From: Bacteroides fluxus YIT 12057
GTDB lineage: Bacteria > Bacteroidota > Bacteroidia > Bacteroidales > Bacteroidaceae
Assembly (NCBI RefSeq): GCF_000195635.1
Contig: NZ_GL882610.1
Span: forward strand, 1-57,032
Length of the DNA: 57,032 nt
Reading direction: 5' to 3'
Numbering within the stretch: position 1 is the first letter of the stretch; every line of letters starts with the position of its first letter. The notes under the pieces were generated by a model. That model saw only the letters and a list, made by a program, of their open reading frames with translations, made no database searches and was not told the DNA's origin. Made by a program: the position numbers and the translations under genes. This document shows positions 42,866 to 51,616 of the stretch, piece after piece.

Positions 42866-42934
42866 ACCTCTGTACTGTAATCGTAAACCTCTACTTTCCG
42901 GTTGCCAAGTAGAGGTTTACGACGTGCAAACCTC
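42864..42934. repeat. AAACCTC array with 21-22 bp phasing and 15-bp hairpin
   Basis: AAACCTC occurs at 42864, 42885 and 42928, and inverted (GAGGTTT) at 42912-42918, so direct copies are 21 and 43 bp apart. CGTAAACCTCTACTT (42882-42896) is perfectly complementary to 42907-42921 with a 10-base loop. It lies just past the outer-membrane protein gene stop and could act as a terminator, but no T-tract follows. It shares its phasing with other arrays in the window. Confidence 0.75.
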
Positions 42935-43021
42935 ACGTGGGCGTCTTGACGTACTTTGGGGAAACTGTACGGATATTGAAAATTATTATTTAACCGGAAA
43001 GGCTCCTTCGATAAAATCCAC

Positions 43022-43029
43022 TAACTTTG
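43022..43029 (+). promoter_or_regulatory. Two-component operon promoter -7 element
   Basis: TAACTTTG, 23 bp before the response-regulator ATG, matches TAnnTTTG. The regulator operon is thus read by the ordinary sigma factor while its presumed target has a sigma-54 promoter. Confidence 0.6.
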
Positions 43030-43052
43030 CCTGCAAGAAATCAGATTGACTC

Positions 43053-44414
43053 ATGGCAAAAAAATCAGGAAATATCCTCATCGTAGATGACAACCGGGGC
43101 GTGCTGACCGCCTTACAACTTCTGCTGAAACCCTACTTCGAACAGATAACCACTCTTTTTTCCCCTGTTACCTTACCCAGTGTATTGCGTGAAGGAGACT
43201 GGCAGGTCGTCCTTCTCGACATGAATTTTACTTCAGGCATCAATACGGGAAACGAAGGGCTGTACTGGCTGCATGAGATCAAAAAACTACATCCCGCCCT
43301 GCCTGTCGTGCTTTTTACGGCATACGCCGATATCGACCTTGCCGTACGGGGCATCAAAGAAGGCGCTACGGATTTCATAGTAAAGCCATGGGATAACCAA
43401 AAGTTAGTGGAGACATTGCTGAACGCCGCATCGGCAAGCCATAAAAAGACCTCTGCCATCCCCGGCAAGGCAACGGGAAGCAACAATGCCTCAATGACGC
43501 CGCATGCCATGTATTGGGGAGAAAGCCCCGCCATGCAACGGCTCCGCCTGCTGGTGGAGAAAGTGGCCGTTACCGACGCCAATATCCTAATTACCGGTGA
43601 GAATGGTACAGGAAAAGAAATGCTGGCACGCGAGATACACGCACTTTCTCCGCGCCACAAGCAAGATATGGTCAGCGTGGATATGGGTGCCGTCACCGAA
43701 AGCCTTTTTGAAAGCGAGCTGTTCGGCCACATGAAGGGTTCTTTTACCGATGCCCATGCAGACCGTGCCGGTAAATTCGAAGCCGCCAGTCACAGTTCAC
43801 TCTTTTTGGATGAAATCGGAAATCTCCCCTATCACCTGCAAGCCAAACTGCTGACCGCTATCCAGCGCCGCAGTATCGTCCGTGTAGGAAGCAATGCACC
43901 CATTCCCATAGATATCCGCTTGATTTGCGCCACCAACCGCGATCTTCCGGAAATGGTAGCCAAAGGAGAATTCCGCGAGGACCTGCTCTACCGTATCAAT
44001 ACAATACACCTTGAGATACCGTCATTGCGCGAACGCCCCGAAGATATCATCCCTCTTACCGAACGGTTCATTTCCCGCTTCTGCAAGCAATACGACAAAG
44101 CTCCCGTCAAACTGACTGACGGTGCCCGCGAGAAGCTGATGCTTCATCCGTGGTATGGCAACATCCGCGAACTGGAGCATGCCATCGAAAAAGCCGTCAT
44201 CATCTGCGACAATGCTTTCCTGCCAGAAGAATTGTTCCAGTTGCCCCGCCGTACAAATGTTGCAGAAACCGCCGCATCCACACTTGAAGAGATGGAGATG
44301 CAGATGATTCGGAAAACCTTGGATAAATGCAACGGGAACCTCTCTGCCGTTGCCGCGCAGCTGGGAATCACAAGGCAGACCTTATATAACAAGATGAAGA
44401 AGTATGGAATTTAA
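43053..44414 (+). CDS. NtrC-family sigma-54-dependent response regulator
   Basis: A 453-residue regulator: receiver domain (acidic pair Asp12-Asp13, phosphorylation site Asp56 in VVLLDMNF, Lys111), AAA+ domain (Walker A GENGTGKE at 182-189) and a C-terminal Fis-type helix-turn-helix (NLSAVAAQLGITRQTLYNKM). The sigma-54 contact loop, normally GAFTGA, reads GSFTDA at 229-234. When phosphorylated it should drive open-complex formation at sigma-54 promoters. It is followed by its kinase gene with an 11-bp overlap. The ABC operon about 2 kb away has a sigma-54 promoter and dyads and is the best local target. Confidence 0.94.
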   Translation: MAKKSGNILIVDDNRGVLTALQLLLKPYFEQITTLFSPVTLPSVLREGDWQVVLLDMNFTSGINTGNEGLYWLHEIKKLHPALPVVLFTAYADIDLAVRGIKEGATDFIVKPWDNQKLVETLLNAASASHKKTSAIPGKATGSNNASMTPHAMYWGESPAMQRLRLLVEKVAVTDANILITGENGTGKEMLAREIHALSPRHKQDMVSVDMGAVTESLFESELFGHMKGSFTDAHADRAGKFEAASHSSLFLDEIGNLPYHLQAKLLTAIQRRSIVRVGSNAPIPIDIRLICATNRDLPEMVAKGEFREDLLYRINTIHLEIPSLRERPEDIIPLTERFISRFCKQYDKAPVKLTDGAREKLMLHPWYGNIRELEHAIEKAVIICDNAFLPEELFQLPRRTNVAETAASTLEEMEMQMIRKTLDKCNGNLSAVAAQLGITRQTLYNKMKKYGI

Positions 44415-45807
44415 AAGTATATGCAAATATTATCCGTTCCGTGTCACGGTCAGCTTACTGGCAGCGTTTCTGGCAGGAGCCTTATGGACACTCGTCTTCA
44501 CCGGAGGTAACGTAGCAAATGGTCCGGGGAATCCGCTATTTTGGGCCATTGTCTGCACACTTTTCCTTCCGGCTGTCCTGTACTGGCAACAAAAACGGTA
44601 TCGGCACCATGTACAGAAAGTGCTGTTCATGCTTGATGCCATAGAGAACAACGATAATGCCATCCATTTTTCCGAAACAGAACCCAACATGGATTCACAT
44701 CTTGTAAACCGGGCCTTGAACCGGGTTGCCCACATCTTATATAATGTAAAAAGTGAAACAGCCCAACAAGAAAAATATTACGAACTTATTCTGGATTGCG
44801 TCAACACCGGCATACTCGTACTCAATGACAATGGCGCAGTATATCAGAAAAACAGTGAGGCACTGCGGCTACTGGGGCTGAGCGTATTTACCCATGTCAG
44901 CCAGCTGAACCGTGTCGATCCACGTCTGACCCAGGTTCTCACCAATTGCCATCCGGGTGACAAGCTGCAAATAACCTTCAGTAACGAGCGAGGTACCGTC
45001 AACCTTTCCGTCCGCGTCAGCAATATCACCGTACGGAAAGAACATTTGCGGATTCTTGCCCTGAATGACATCAACAGTGAACTGGACGAAAAGGAGATTG
45101 ACTCCTGGATCCGTCTGACTCGTGTATTGACTCACGAAATCATGAATTCCGTCACTCCGATAACCTCTTTAAGCGAGACTTTGCTGGGGCTTACCACTGA
45201 AAGTCCCGAACCTTCAGACAGTAAAGGATACAATACGGAATCCTGCAACATTAAGGAAGAAATACGTAACGGACTGCAAACCATCAGTAGCACAGGAAAA
45301 GGACTGCTTGCCTTTGTTGAATCTTACCGCAAGTTTACACGTATTCCTACTCCCGAACCCTCCCTGTTTTATGTCAAAGGATTTATAGAACGTATGGTGG
45401 GGCTGTCCCGCCACCAGCACCCAGGTTTACAGATTACCTTCCATACCCACATAGCACCGGACGATCTGATTTTATACGCGGATGAGAATCTGATTTCCCA
45501 GGTAGTCATCAATTTACTTAAAAATGCCATACAAGCGATAGAATCAGACAAAATGCCGGATAAGGAAGGACGTATCTGCATCCGGGCCTATTGCAATGAA
45601 GCCGAGGCCATCTTGGTTGAAATATCCAATAACGGCCCTGCAATTCCCCAAGACATCGCCGAACATATCTTCATACCTTTCTTTACTACCAAAGAAGGCG
45701 GCAGTGGTATCGGTTTAAGTATTTCACGACAAATCATGCGGCTTTCCGGAGGAAACATCTCTTTACTCCCCGGCAAGGAAACTACTTTTGTCTTGAAATT
45801 TAATTGA
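44404..45807 (+). CDS. Sensor histidine kinase
   Basis: A 467-residue membrane kinase. Two helices (about 14-34 and 45-62) enclose a very short periplasmic loop, so it probably senses something in the membrane or inside the cell. A PAS-like region (about 125-225) is followed by the H-box VLTHEIMNSVTP with His244, an N-box near NLLKNAIQAI and the G-box EGGSGIGLSISRQIM. It pairs with the overlapping NtrC-type regulator gene. The short loop resembles intramembrane-sensing kinases that work with ABC transporters, which fits the nearby permease operon, though this is inference. Confidence 0.93.
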   Translation: MEFKSICKYYPFRVTVSLLAAFLAGALWTLVFTGGNVANGPGNPLFWAIVCTLFLPAVLYWQQKRYRHHVQKVLFMLDAIENNDNAIHFSETEPNMDSHLVNRALNRVAHILYNVKSETAQQEKYYELILDCVNTGILVLNDNGAVYQKNSEALRLLGLSVFTHVSQLNRVDPRLTQVLTNCHPGDKLQITFSNERGTVNLSVRVSNITVRKEHLRILALNDINSELDEKEIDSWIRLTRVLTHEIMNSVTPITSLSETLLGLTTESPEPSDSKGYNTESCNIKEEIRNGLQTISSTGKGLLAFVESYRKFTRIPTPEPSLFYVKGFIERMVGLSRHQHPGLQITFHTHIAPDDLILYADENLISQVVINLLKNAIQAIESDKMPDKEGRICIRAYCNEAEAILVEISNNGPAIPQDIAEHIFIPFFTTKEGGSGIGLSISRQIMRLSGGNISLLPGKETTFVLKFN

Positions 45808-45842
45808 ACTATTTGGAAGTTGCATTTGTTAAGTATTATATT

Positions 45843-45850
45843 TATCTTTG
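45843..45850 (+). promoter_or_regulatory. Antiporter gene promoter -7 element
   Basis: TATCTTTG, 51 bp before the antiporter ATG, matches TAnnTTTG and separates this gene from the kinase operon. Confidence 0.55.
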
Positions 45851-45901
45851 TCCACGAAGACAGTGGAATCATTATTTCTATAACCTTATAATATTCTTTA
45901 T

Positions 45902-47350
45902 ATGTTATTTACAGCAGAAAACATACTACTTACAGGTTCTATTTTACTTTTCGTCAGTATCATTGTCGGCAAGACAGGTTACCGGTTCGGTGTTCCCGCC
46001 TTGTTGCTTTTTCTTGTAGTGGGCATGCTCTTCGGCAGCGACGGGCTTGGACTACAGTTCCATAATGCAAAGGAGGCACAATTCATCGGTATGGTTGCAC
46101 TTAGCATCATCCTGTTTTCAGGCGGCATGGACACTAAATTTGCGGAAATAAAGCCCATTCTCACGCCCGGTATTGTTCTGTCCACCGTAGGGGTATTGCT
46201 GACGGCCTTATTTACCGGATTATTCATCTGGTGGCTTTCAGGCATGAGCTGGACCAATATCCATCTGCCGCTTATCACATCGCTACTGTTGGCATCCACC
46301 ATGTCATCTACTGATTCCGCCTCCGTCTTTGCCATCCTGCGTTCACAGAAGATGAACCTAAAACACAATTTACGCCCGATGCTTGAGTTGGAAAGCGGCA
46401 GCAATGACCCTATGGCATATATGCTGACCATCGTACTTATCCAGTTAATCCAATCTTCCGGAATGGGAATCCCTCAAATAGCAGGCTCATTTGCCATACA
46501 GTTCATTGTAGGTGCGGGAGCCGGCTATCTGCTCGGAAAATTGGCAATCCTCATGCTCAATCGTCTGAATATCGACAACCAGGCACTCTACCCCATCCTG
46601 TTGCTATCATTCGTATTTTTCACTTTCTCCATAACCGACCTCCTGAAAGGAAACGGTTATCTGGCAGTATATATCGCCGGCATGATGGTAGGCAACAACA
46701 AAATCATGTACCGCAAGGAAATCTATACGTTTATGGACGGACTGACATGGCTTTTTCAAATCATCATGTTCCTTTGCCTCGGTTTACTTGTCAATCCTCA
46801 CGAAATGGTCGAGGTTGCCGCCGTAGCATTGCTCATCGGTGTATTCATGATTGTCATCGGGCGTCCTCTCAGCGTTTTCCTCTGCCTGCTGCCGTTTGGA
46901 AAGAAAATAACCTCAAAGTCACGTCTGTTTGTATCCTGGGTAGGACTACGCGGTGCCGTTCCCATCATTTTCGCCACCTATCCCGTAGTGGCCCAAGTGC
47001 CCGGTGCAGGAGTCATTTTCAATATCGTATTCTTCATTACCATCGTTTCACTCATCATTCAAGGTACTACGGTTTCATGGGTCGCACGTCTGTTCGGCCT
47101 CTCTACACCTATGGAGAAAACCGGAAATGATTTCGGTGTGGAACTGCCGGAAGAAATAGACTCCGACCTGCGTGACGTGACAGTCACCCAAGAAATTCTG
47201 GAACGCGGAGATACTCTGAAAGACATGAATCTGCCTAAAGGTACTCTCGTCATGATTGTGAAACGCGGCGATGAATATCTCATTCCCAACGGTACCTTGA
47301 AACTACATGTCGGTGACAAGCTTCTGCTCATTTCAGAAAAGACAAAATGA
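45902..47350 (+). CDS. CPA1-family K+/H+ or Na+/H+ antiporter (NhaP2/CvrA-like)
   Basis: A 482-residue membrane protein with about twelve to thirteen helices up to residue 395 and a C-terminal TrkA-C/RCK-type domain (about 405-480, TVTQEILERGDTLKDMNLPKG to VGDKLLLIS). STDSASVFAIL and ELESGSNDPMAYM carry the ion-binding ND pair of this family. It exchanges cytoplasmic potassium or sodium for protons in pH and turgor control. It is monocistronic. The TrkA-C domain favours the NhaP2/CvrA potassium type. Confidence 0.92.
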   Translation: MLFTAENILLTGSILLFVSIIVGKTGYRFGVPALLLFLVVGMLFGSDGLGLQFHNAKEAQFIGMVALSIILFSGGMDTKFAEIKPILTPGIVLSTVGVLLTALFTGLFIWWLSGMSWTNIHLPLITSLLLASTMSSTDSASVFAILRSQKMNLKHNLRPMLELESGSNDPMAYMLTIVLIQLIQSSGMGIPQIAGSFAIQFIVGAGAGYLLGKLAILMLNRLNIDNQALYPILLLSFVFFTFSITDLLKGNGYLAVYIAGMMVGNNKIMYRKEIYTFMDGLTWLFQIIMFLCLGLLVNPHEMVEVAAVALLIGVFMIVIGRPLSVFLCLLPFGKKITSKSRLFVSWVGLRGAVPIIFATYPVVAQVPGAGVIFNIVFFITIVSLIIQGTTVSWVARLFGLSTPMEKTGNDFGVELPEEIDSDLRDVTVTQEILERGDTLKDMNLPKGTLVMIVKRGDEYLIPNGTLKLHVGDKLLLISEKTK

Positions 47351-47384
47351 TAATTCAGCGAATAAAAAGATAAAACGGAACTTG

Positions 47385-47412
47385 TTTTGCATTAGTATAA
47401 GCCCTATATTTG
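47385..47412 (+). promoter_or_regulatory. Acyl-CoA synthetase gene promoter
   Basis: TTTTG (47385-47389) and TATATTTG (47405-47412) resemble the -33 and -7 elements, although the 15-bp gap is shorter than usual. The ATG at 47444 follows 31 bp later. Confidence 0.5.
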
Positions 47413-47443
47413 CGCAGTTTTAACTAAAGTGTGCAGAATACGA

Positions 47444-49111
47444 ATGGAACAGGAACAAGGGTTCATCGACTACATAGAACAAAGTATCATCCGAAATTGG
47501 GATCGCAACGCTCTTACAGATTATAAAGGAATCACCTTACAATACAAAGACGTAGCAAGAAAAATAGCCAAATTCCATATTGTACTGGAAAGCGCAGGAA
47601 TCCAACCCGGCGACAAAATTGCCGTCTGCGGCCGCAACAGTGCCCATTGGGCAGTTGCTTTTCTCGCTACTCTCACCTATGGTGCCGTTGTAGTCCCTAT
47701 CCTTCATGAATTCAAGGCCGACAATATACATAATATTGTCAACCATTCGGAGGCCAAACTTCTTTTTGTCGGTGACCAGGCATGGGAAAATCTCAACGAG
47801 GAAGCGATGCCATTGCTGATGGGCATTGCATTGCTGACAGATTTTAATCCGGTAGTCTGCCGCAACGAACAGTTATTGGAAGCTTTCGAACATCGTAATG
47901 CTATTTACGGCGCACGATACCCCAAGAATTTCCGTCCCGAACACATTTGCTACCGTAAAGAGCAGTCACCCGAGGAACTGGCTGTCATCAATTATACATC
48001 CGGCACCACGGGTTATTCCAAGGGAGTCATGCTCCCCTACCGCAGCCTTTGGTCCAACATCGCCTATTGTCATGAAATGCTGCCTGTACGTCCGGGAGAC
48101 CATATCGTTTCCATGCTTCCACTGGGACACGTGTTCGGTATGGTATATGACTTTTTATATGGTTTTTCTGCCGGTGCGCATCTGTATTTCCTGACCCGCA
48201 TGCCGTCACCCAAGATCATCGCACAATCATTCTCTGAAATCAAGCCGCGTGTCATCTCATGTGTGCCGCTCATCGTAGAGAAAATCATCAAGAAAAACAT
48301 TCTGCCCCTGATAGACAATACCATTGGCAAAATACTGCTGCGAATGCCCATCGTCAACGACAAGATTAAGGCAGATATGCGTAAAAAGGCAATGGATGTA
48401 TTCGGTGGAAACTTCGATGAAATCATTATCGGCGGTGCGCCTTTCAATGCAGATGTAGAACGGTTCCTCAAGCAAATCGGTTTCCCCTATACCATTGCCT
48501 ACGGCATGACGGAATGTGGCCCTATCATCTGCTCCAGTCGTTGGGAAACCTTGAAACTGGCTTCGTGCGGCAAAGCAACCACCCGCATGGAAGTGAAGAT
48601 AGACTCCCCGGATCCGCAGAATGTGGCAGGCGAGATTATCTGCAAAGGAGCCAACCTGATGTTGGGATATTACAAGAATGCCGAAGCCACCGCACAAATC
48701 ATTGATGTCAACGGCTGGCTACATACCGGTGATCTTGCCACCATGGACACCGACGGCTACGTAACCGTACGCGGCCGCAGCAAGAACATGCTGCTTACTT
48801 CCAGCGGACAGAATATTTATCCGGAAGAGATTGAAAGCAAACTGAACAACATGCCCTATGTATCCGAGTCCCTGATTGTACTGCAACAAGAGAAACTGGT
48901 TGCACTTATCTATCCGGACTTTGATGATGCTTTTGCCCACGGATTGGAACAGACAGACATCGAAAAAGTCATGGAAGACAACCGTAAAGAGCTGAATATG
49001 CAACTGCCTGCCTACTGCCAGATCACCAAAGTAAAAATATATTTTGAGGAGTTTGAAAAGACAGCCAAGAAGAGCATCAAACGTTTTATGTATCAGGAAG
49101 CAAAAGGATAA
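47444..49111 (+). CDS. AMP-dependent long-chain acyl-CoA synthetase
   Basis: A 555-residue ANL-superfamily ligase that activates a fatty acid to acyl-AMP and then acyl-CoA. NYTSGTTGYSKGVM is the P-loop (A3), AYGMTECGPI the A5 region, WLHTGDLATMDTDGY the A7 motif and GRSKNMLLTSSGQNIYPEEIE the hinge A8 motif. It probably serves membrane-lipid or exogenous fatty-acid metabolism. The ATG at 47444 is preferred over an in-frame GTG at 47429. The DUF169-GNAT gene follows 6 bp later, so the two may be one operon. Chain length cannot be told. Confidence 0.93.
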   Translation: MEQEQGFIDYIEQSIIRNWDRNALTDYKGITLQYKDVARKIAKFHIVLESAGIQPGDKIAVCGRNSAHWAVAFLATLTYGAVVVPILHEFKADNIHNIVNHSEAKLLFVGDQAWENLNEEAMPLLMGIALLTDFNPVVCRNEQLLEAFEHRNAIYGARYPKNFRPEHICYRKEQSPEELAVINYTSGTTGYSKGVMLPYRSLWSNIAYCHEMLPVRPGDHIVSMLPLGHVFGMVYDFLYGFSAGAHLYFLTRMPSPKIIAQSFSEIKPRVISCVPLIVEKIIKKNILPLIDNTIGKILLRMPIVNDKIKADMRKKAMDVFGGNFDEIIIGGAPFNADVERFLKQIGFPYTIAYGMTECGPIICSSRWETLKLASCGKATTRMEVKIDSPDPQNVAGEIICKGANLMLGYYKNAEATAQIIDVNGWLHTGDLATMDTDGYVTVRGRSKNMLLTSSGQNIYPEEIESKLNNMPYVSESLIVLQQEKLVALIYPDFDDAFAHGLEQTDIEKVMEDNRKELNMQLPAYCQITKVKIYFEEFEKTAKKSIKRFMYQEAKG

Positions 49112-49117
49112 CCTGCT

Positions 49118-50410
49118 ATGAATATACAGACATTCATTACCAACTACCGCGAGGCATTCGGCACACAGGCTGAACTTCCCATAGCCTTTTGGTACTCCAA
49201 TCAGCCGGAAATCACAATAGAGAAAGTAAACGGCTGCTTGTTCAAGTGTATGAAGCAAGTGCGAGACGGTAAAAGTATCAGTCTCAGCAATGAGACCATA
49301 ACCTGTGGAGGCGGCAAATTCTATACCGGATTCAGCGAGATGCCAGAACGTGTTCCGGGCTTTGTTTCCTTGAAAGAAAAATATAAGAAAACTCCCGAAA
49401 CGGTGATTGACTTCCTCCAAGAGTTGCAAGTACCCAGAACGGAGTACACCTATCTACACTTTGCCCGTATCGACAAGATTCCTTCTTTCGAGATTGCGGA
49501 GGGCATTCTTTTTCTGGTTACTCCCGACATGCTGTCGGGACTGGCAACATGGGCTTATTTTGACAACAATGCACCGGATGCAGTGGCAGCCCCATTCGGT
49601 TCGGGATGCTGTTCTGTTGTCACCCAAGCCATCCTTGAAAACAGGAAACAGGGAAAACGGACCTTCTTGGGATTTTTTGATCCTTCTGTACGTCCTTATT
49701 TTGAGAATGACATATTGAGTTTTACCATCCCCATGTCCCGCTTCAGAGAAATGTATTTCACAATGCGCGAAAGCTGCCTGTTTGATACACATGCCTGGAC
49801 GAAGATCAAAGAAAGATTGGAATCCGTAAAGAAAGCTGCATCTCCCGTTACCGCTCCGCTCTCCTTCCCTATTCTACCCGGCATTACCTTACGTGAAGTA
49901 ACAATGGCAGATGCCGCCGCCATTTACCATGCCATCGACACACACCGCGAATACCTGCGGAAGTGGCTGCCCTTTGTGGACAACATGTCCTCGGTGGCCG
50001 ATGAGGAAGCTTTTCTGGAGAGTGTACTCCATGTTCCTTCAGACCGATATGAACCCATATTCGGAGTATGGAACAATCATGATGAAATTTGCGGATTAAT
50101 AGGATTCCACTTCTCTGATTTTGCCAATCACCGTACCGAAATCGGCTATTGGCTTCTGCCGGAATATCAGCACCGGGGTATCATAACCACCGGAGTCCGC
50201 AGCCTATGCCAATGGGTGGTAAAAGAGAAAAACATGAAACGCATACAGATCCGTTGCGCTGTCGGCAACAAGGCAAGCAATGCCATCCCGCTACGTCTCG
50301 GTTTCCATCATGAAGGAACGGAGCGTGCCGGTGAACTGCTGTCCACAGGCGAATATACAGACATACATGTGTACAGCATTCTGAAAGAAGAAATACTTGC
50401 GGAAAGGTAA
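49118..50410 (+). CDS. DUF169-GNAT fusion protein
   Basis: A 430-residue two-domain protein. Residues 1 to about 235 match the DUF169 family (LPIAFWYSNQPE, CGGGKFYTGF, VAAPFGSGCCSVV), of unknown function and with conserved cysteines. Residues about 250-430 are a RimJ/RimL-like GNAT N-acetyltransferase (ITLREVTMADAAAIY, EIGYWLLPEYQHRGI acetyl-CoA loop, NKASNAIPLRLGFHHEG). It may acetylate an amine or protein N-terminus, with DUF169 as substrate or sensor domain. It follows the acyl-CoA synthetase by 6 bp and is followed by the AlaX-like gene. Confidence 0.88.
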   Translation: MNIQTFITNYREAFGTQAELPIAFWYSNQPEITIEKVNGCLFKCMKQVRDGKSISLSNETITCGGGKFYTGFSEMPERVPGFVSLKEKYKKTPETVIDFLQELQVPRTEYTYLHFARIDKIPSFEIAEGILFLVTPDMLSGLATWAYFDNNAPDAVAAPFGSGCCSVVTQAILENRKQGKRTFLGFFDPSVRPYFENDILSFTIPMSRFREMYFTMRESCLFDTHAWTKIKERLESVKKAASPVTAPLSFPILPGITLREVTMADAAAIYHAIDTHREYLRKWLPFVDNMSSVADEEAFLESVLHVPSDRYEPIFGVWNNHDEICGLIGFHFSDFANHRTEIGYWLLPEYQHRGIITTGVRSLCQWVVKEKNMKRIQIRCAVGNKASNAIPLRLGFHHEGTERAGELLSTGEYTDIHVYSILKEEILAER

Positions 50411-50452
50411 TTCATCAGCCGGAAAAAGTGTTTATCAGAAAACTTGTCTATT

Positions 50453-50920
50453 ATGGAAATAAATCAAGCAGCCCCAAAGTTTCAGGATGTGTCAATCGCA
50501 CCTATGCACACCACAGAGCACATTATCAATCAAACCATGATAAGGCAGTTCAATTGCGGGCGCTCCATCTCTGCACATATTGAACGGAAAAAAAGTAAGC
50601 TGGATTATCTCCTTGCAGCCTGTCCCACGGAAAAAGAAGTGAAACAACTGGAAGAAACGGTTAATGCGGTAATCGCACAACATTTGCCCGTCACAACAGA
50701 ATTTATCACACAAGAAGAAGCAAAAGGAAGATTTGATCTGGAACGTTTGCCTGAAGATGCTTCGGAAACGGTACGTATAGTCAAAGTCGGAGAATATGAT
50801 GAATGCCTTTGCATCGGTACACATGTAGCAAATACATCCGAAATAGGTATCTTCAAAATCATCAGCCATGATTGGGATGAAGAAAACAAACGTTGGAGAA
50901 TGCGCTTTAAATTAATATGA
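50453..50920 (+). CDS. AlaX-like alanyl-tRNA editing domain protein
   Basis: A 155-residue protein resembling the editing domain (second additional domain) of alanyl- and threonyl-tRNA synthetases. The zinc ligands are visible: HTTEH (His19, His23) and CIGTH (Cys120, His124), the latter within GTHVANTSEIG, a hallmark of AlaX. It likely hydrolyses Ser-tRNA(Ala) or related mischarged tRNA in trans. The ATG at 50453 is used; a TTG nine bases upstream is an alternative. It follows the fusion gene by 42 bp and may share its transcript. Size suits the minimal AlaX-S class. Confidence 0.85.
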   Translation: MEINQAAPKFQDVSIAPMHTTEHIINQTMIRQFNCGRSISAHIERKKSKLDYLLAACPTEKEVKQLEETVNAVIAQHLPVTTEFITQEEAKGRFDLERLPEDASETVRIVKVGEYDECLCIGTHVANTSEIGIFKIISHDWDEENKRWRMRFKLI

Positions 50921-50924
50921 AAAT

Positions 50925-50993
50925 CTATCAATTTTAAATAAATTGATAGCAAAAATGGCATTAAACAAGTAAAACAGTCAGTATCCTAATGAC
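50925..50993. promoter_or_regulatory. Dyads upstream of the hsp20 sigma-54 promoter
   Basis: CTATCAATTT (50925-50934) and AAATTGATAG (50940-50949) form a perfect 10-bp inverted repeat centred about 113 bp before the predicted hsp20 start. GTCA/TGAC (50977-50980 and 50990-50993) form a smaller dyad at about -65. They could bind a sigma-54 activator; the first could instead be a terminator hairpin for the AlaX-like gene, though no T-tract follows. Confidence 0.5.
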
Positions 50994-51023
50994 AAATCGT
51001 CAACAAAATAAGTAAAAACCTGC

Positions 51024-51039
51024 TGGCACAAGGTTTGCA
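51024..51039 (+). promoter_or_regulatory. Consensus sigma-54 promoter of the hsp20 gene
   Basis: TGGCACAAGGTTTGCA matches the sigma-54 consensus TGGCACR-N4-TTGCW at every fixed position. Transcription would start near 51050, leaving a leader of about 115 bases before the ATG. Confidence 0.85.
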
Positions 51040-51049
51040 ATATAGTCAG

Positions 51050-51165
51050 TGAACGATGGTTCAAGAAACAGACGGCAAAGGTCGGAAGACCAATTCCCGA
51101 AGTAGTTGAACCGACGTCCAAACCTAAATTGAATGTTTAACTTAAACGAATAGGAGACTATAACT
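51050..51165 (+). other. Structured 5' leader of the hsp20 mRNA
   Basis: The leader contains an outer stem GGTTCAA (51058-51064) with TTGAACC (51106-51112) enclosing a small GGTC-GGAA-GACC hairpin (51080-51091). The last 40 bases are AU-rich with an AGGAG-like stretch (ATAGGAGAC, about 51149-51157) before the ATG. It could be an RNA thermometer or stability element. Function is inferred. Confidence 0.45.
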
Positions 51166-51597
51166 ATGATGCCTGTAAGAAGAAACCAGAATTGGTTACC
51201 GAGTATTTTTAATGATTTCTTTGACAATGACTGGATGGTAAAAGCAAATGCCACCGCCCCTGCCATTAATGTATTTGAAACCGAAAAAGAATACAAAGTA
51301 GAATTGGCTGCTCCGGGGATGACAAAGGAGGATTTCAACGTTCATATTGACGAAGAGAACAATCTGGTCATCAGCATGGAGAAAAAGACAGAAAACAAGG
51401 AAGAGAACAAGAAGGAAGGCCGCTATCTTCGTCGCGAGTTTTCATACTCCAAGTTCCAACAGACAATGATTTTGCCGGATGACGTTGATAAGGACAAAAT
51501 CTCTGCCCAAGTTGAAAACGGTGTCTTGAATGTCAATCTGCCCAAGTTCACCGAACAAGAGAAAGAAAAGGCCAAAAAATTCATTGACGTGAAATAA
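51166..51597 (+). CDS. Hsp20/alpha-crystallin small heat-shock protein
   Basis: A 143-residue small heat-shock protein. The alpha-crystallin domain spans about residues 35-125 (APAINVFETEKEYKVELAAPGMTKEDF, EGRYLRREFSYSKFQQTMILPDDVD, and VENGVLNVNLPK); a short lysine-rich tail follows. It binds unfolding proteins as an ATP-independent holdase. A double ATG gives an alternative start at 51169. It has its own sigma-54 promoter and strong terminator, so it is a single-gene unit. Sigma-54 control of a heat-shock gene is notable. Confidence 0.95.
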   Translation: MMPVRRNQNWLPSIFNDFFDNDWMVKANATAPAINVFETEKEYKVELAAPGMTKEDFNVHIDEENNLVISMEKKTENKEENKKEGRYLRREFSYSKFQQTMILPDDVDKDKISAQVENGVLNVNLPKFTEQEKEKAKKFIDVK

Positions 51598-51616
51598 GCC
51601 GACCGGTAATAAGAAG

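Noticed and set aside
42882..42921. Intrinsic terminator after the outer-membrane protein gene
   Set aside because: The 15-bp hairpin is perfect but no T-tract follows; listed as part of a repeat array instead.
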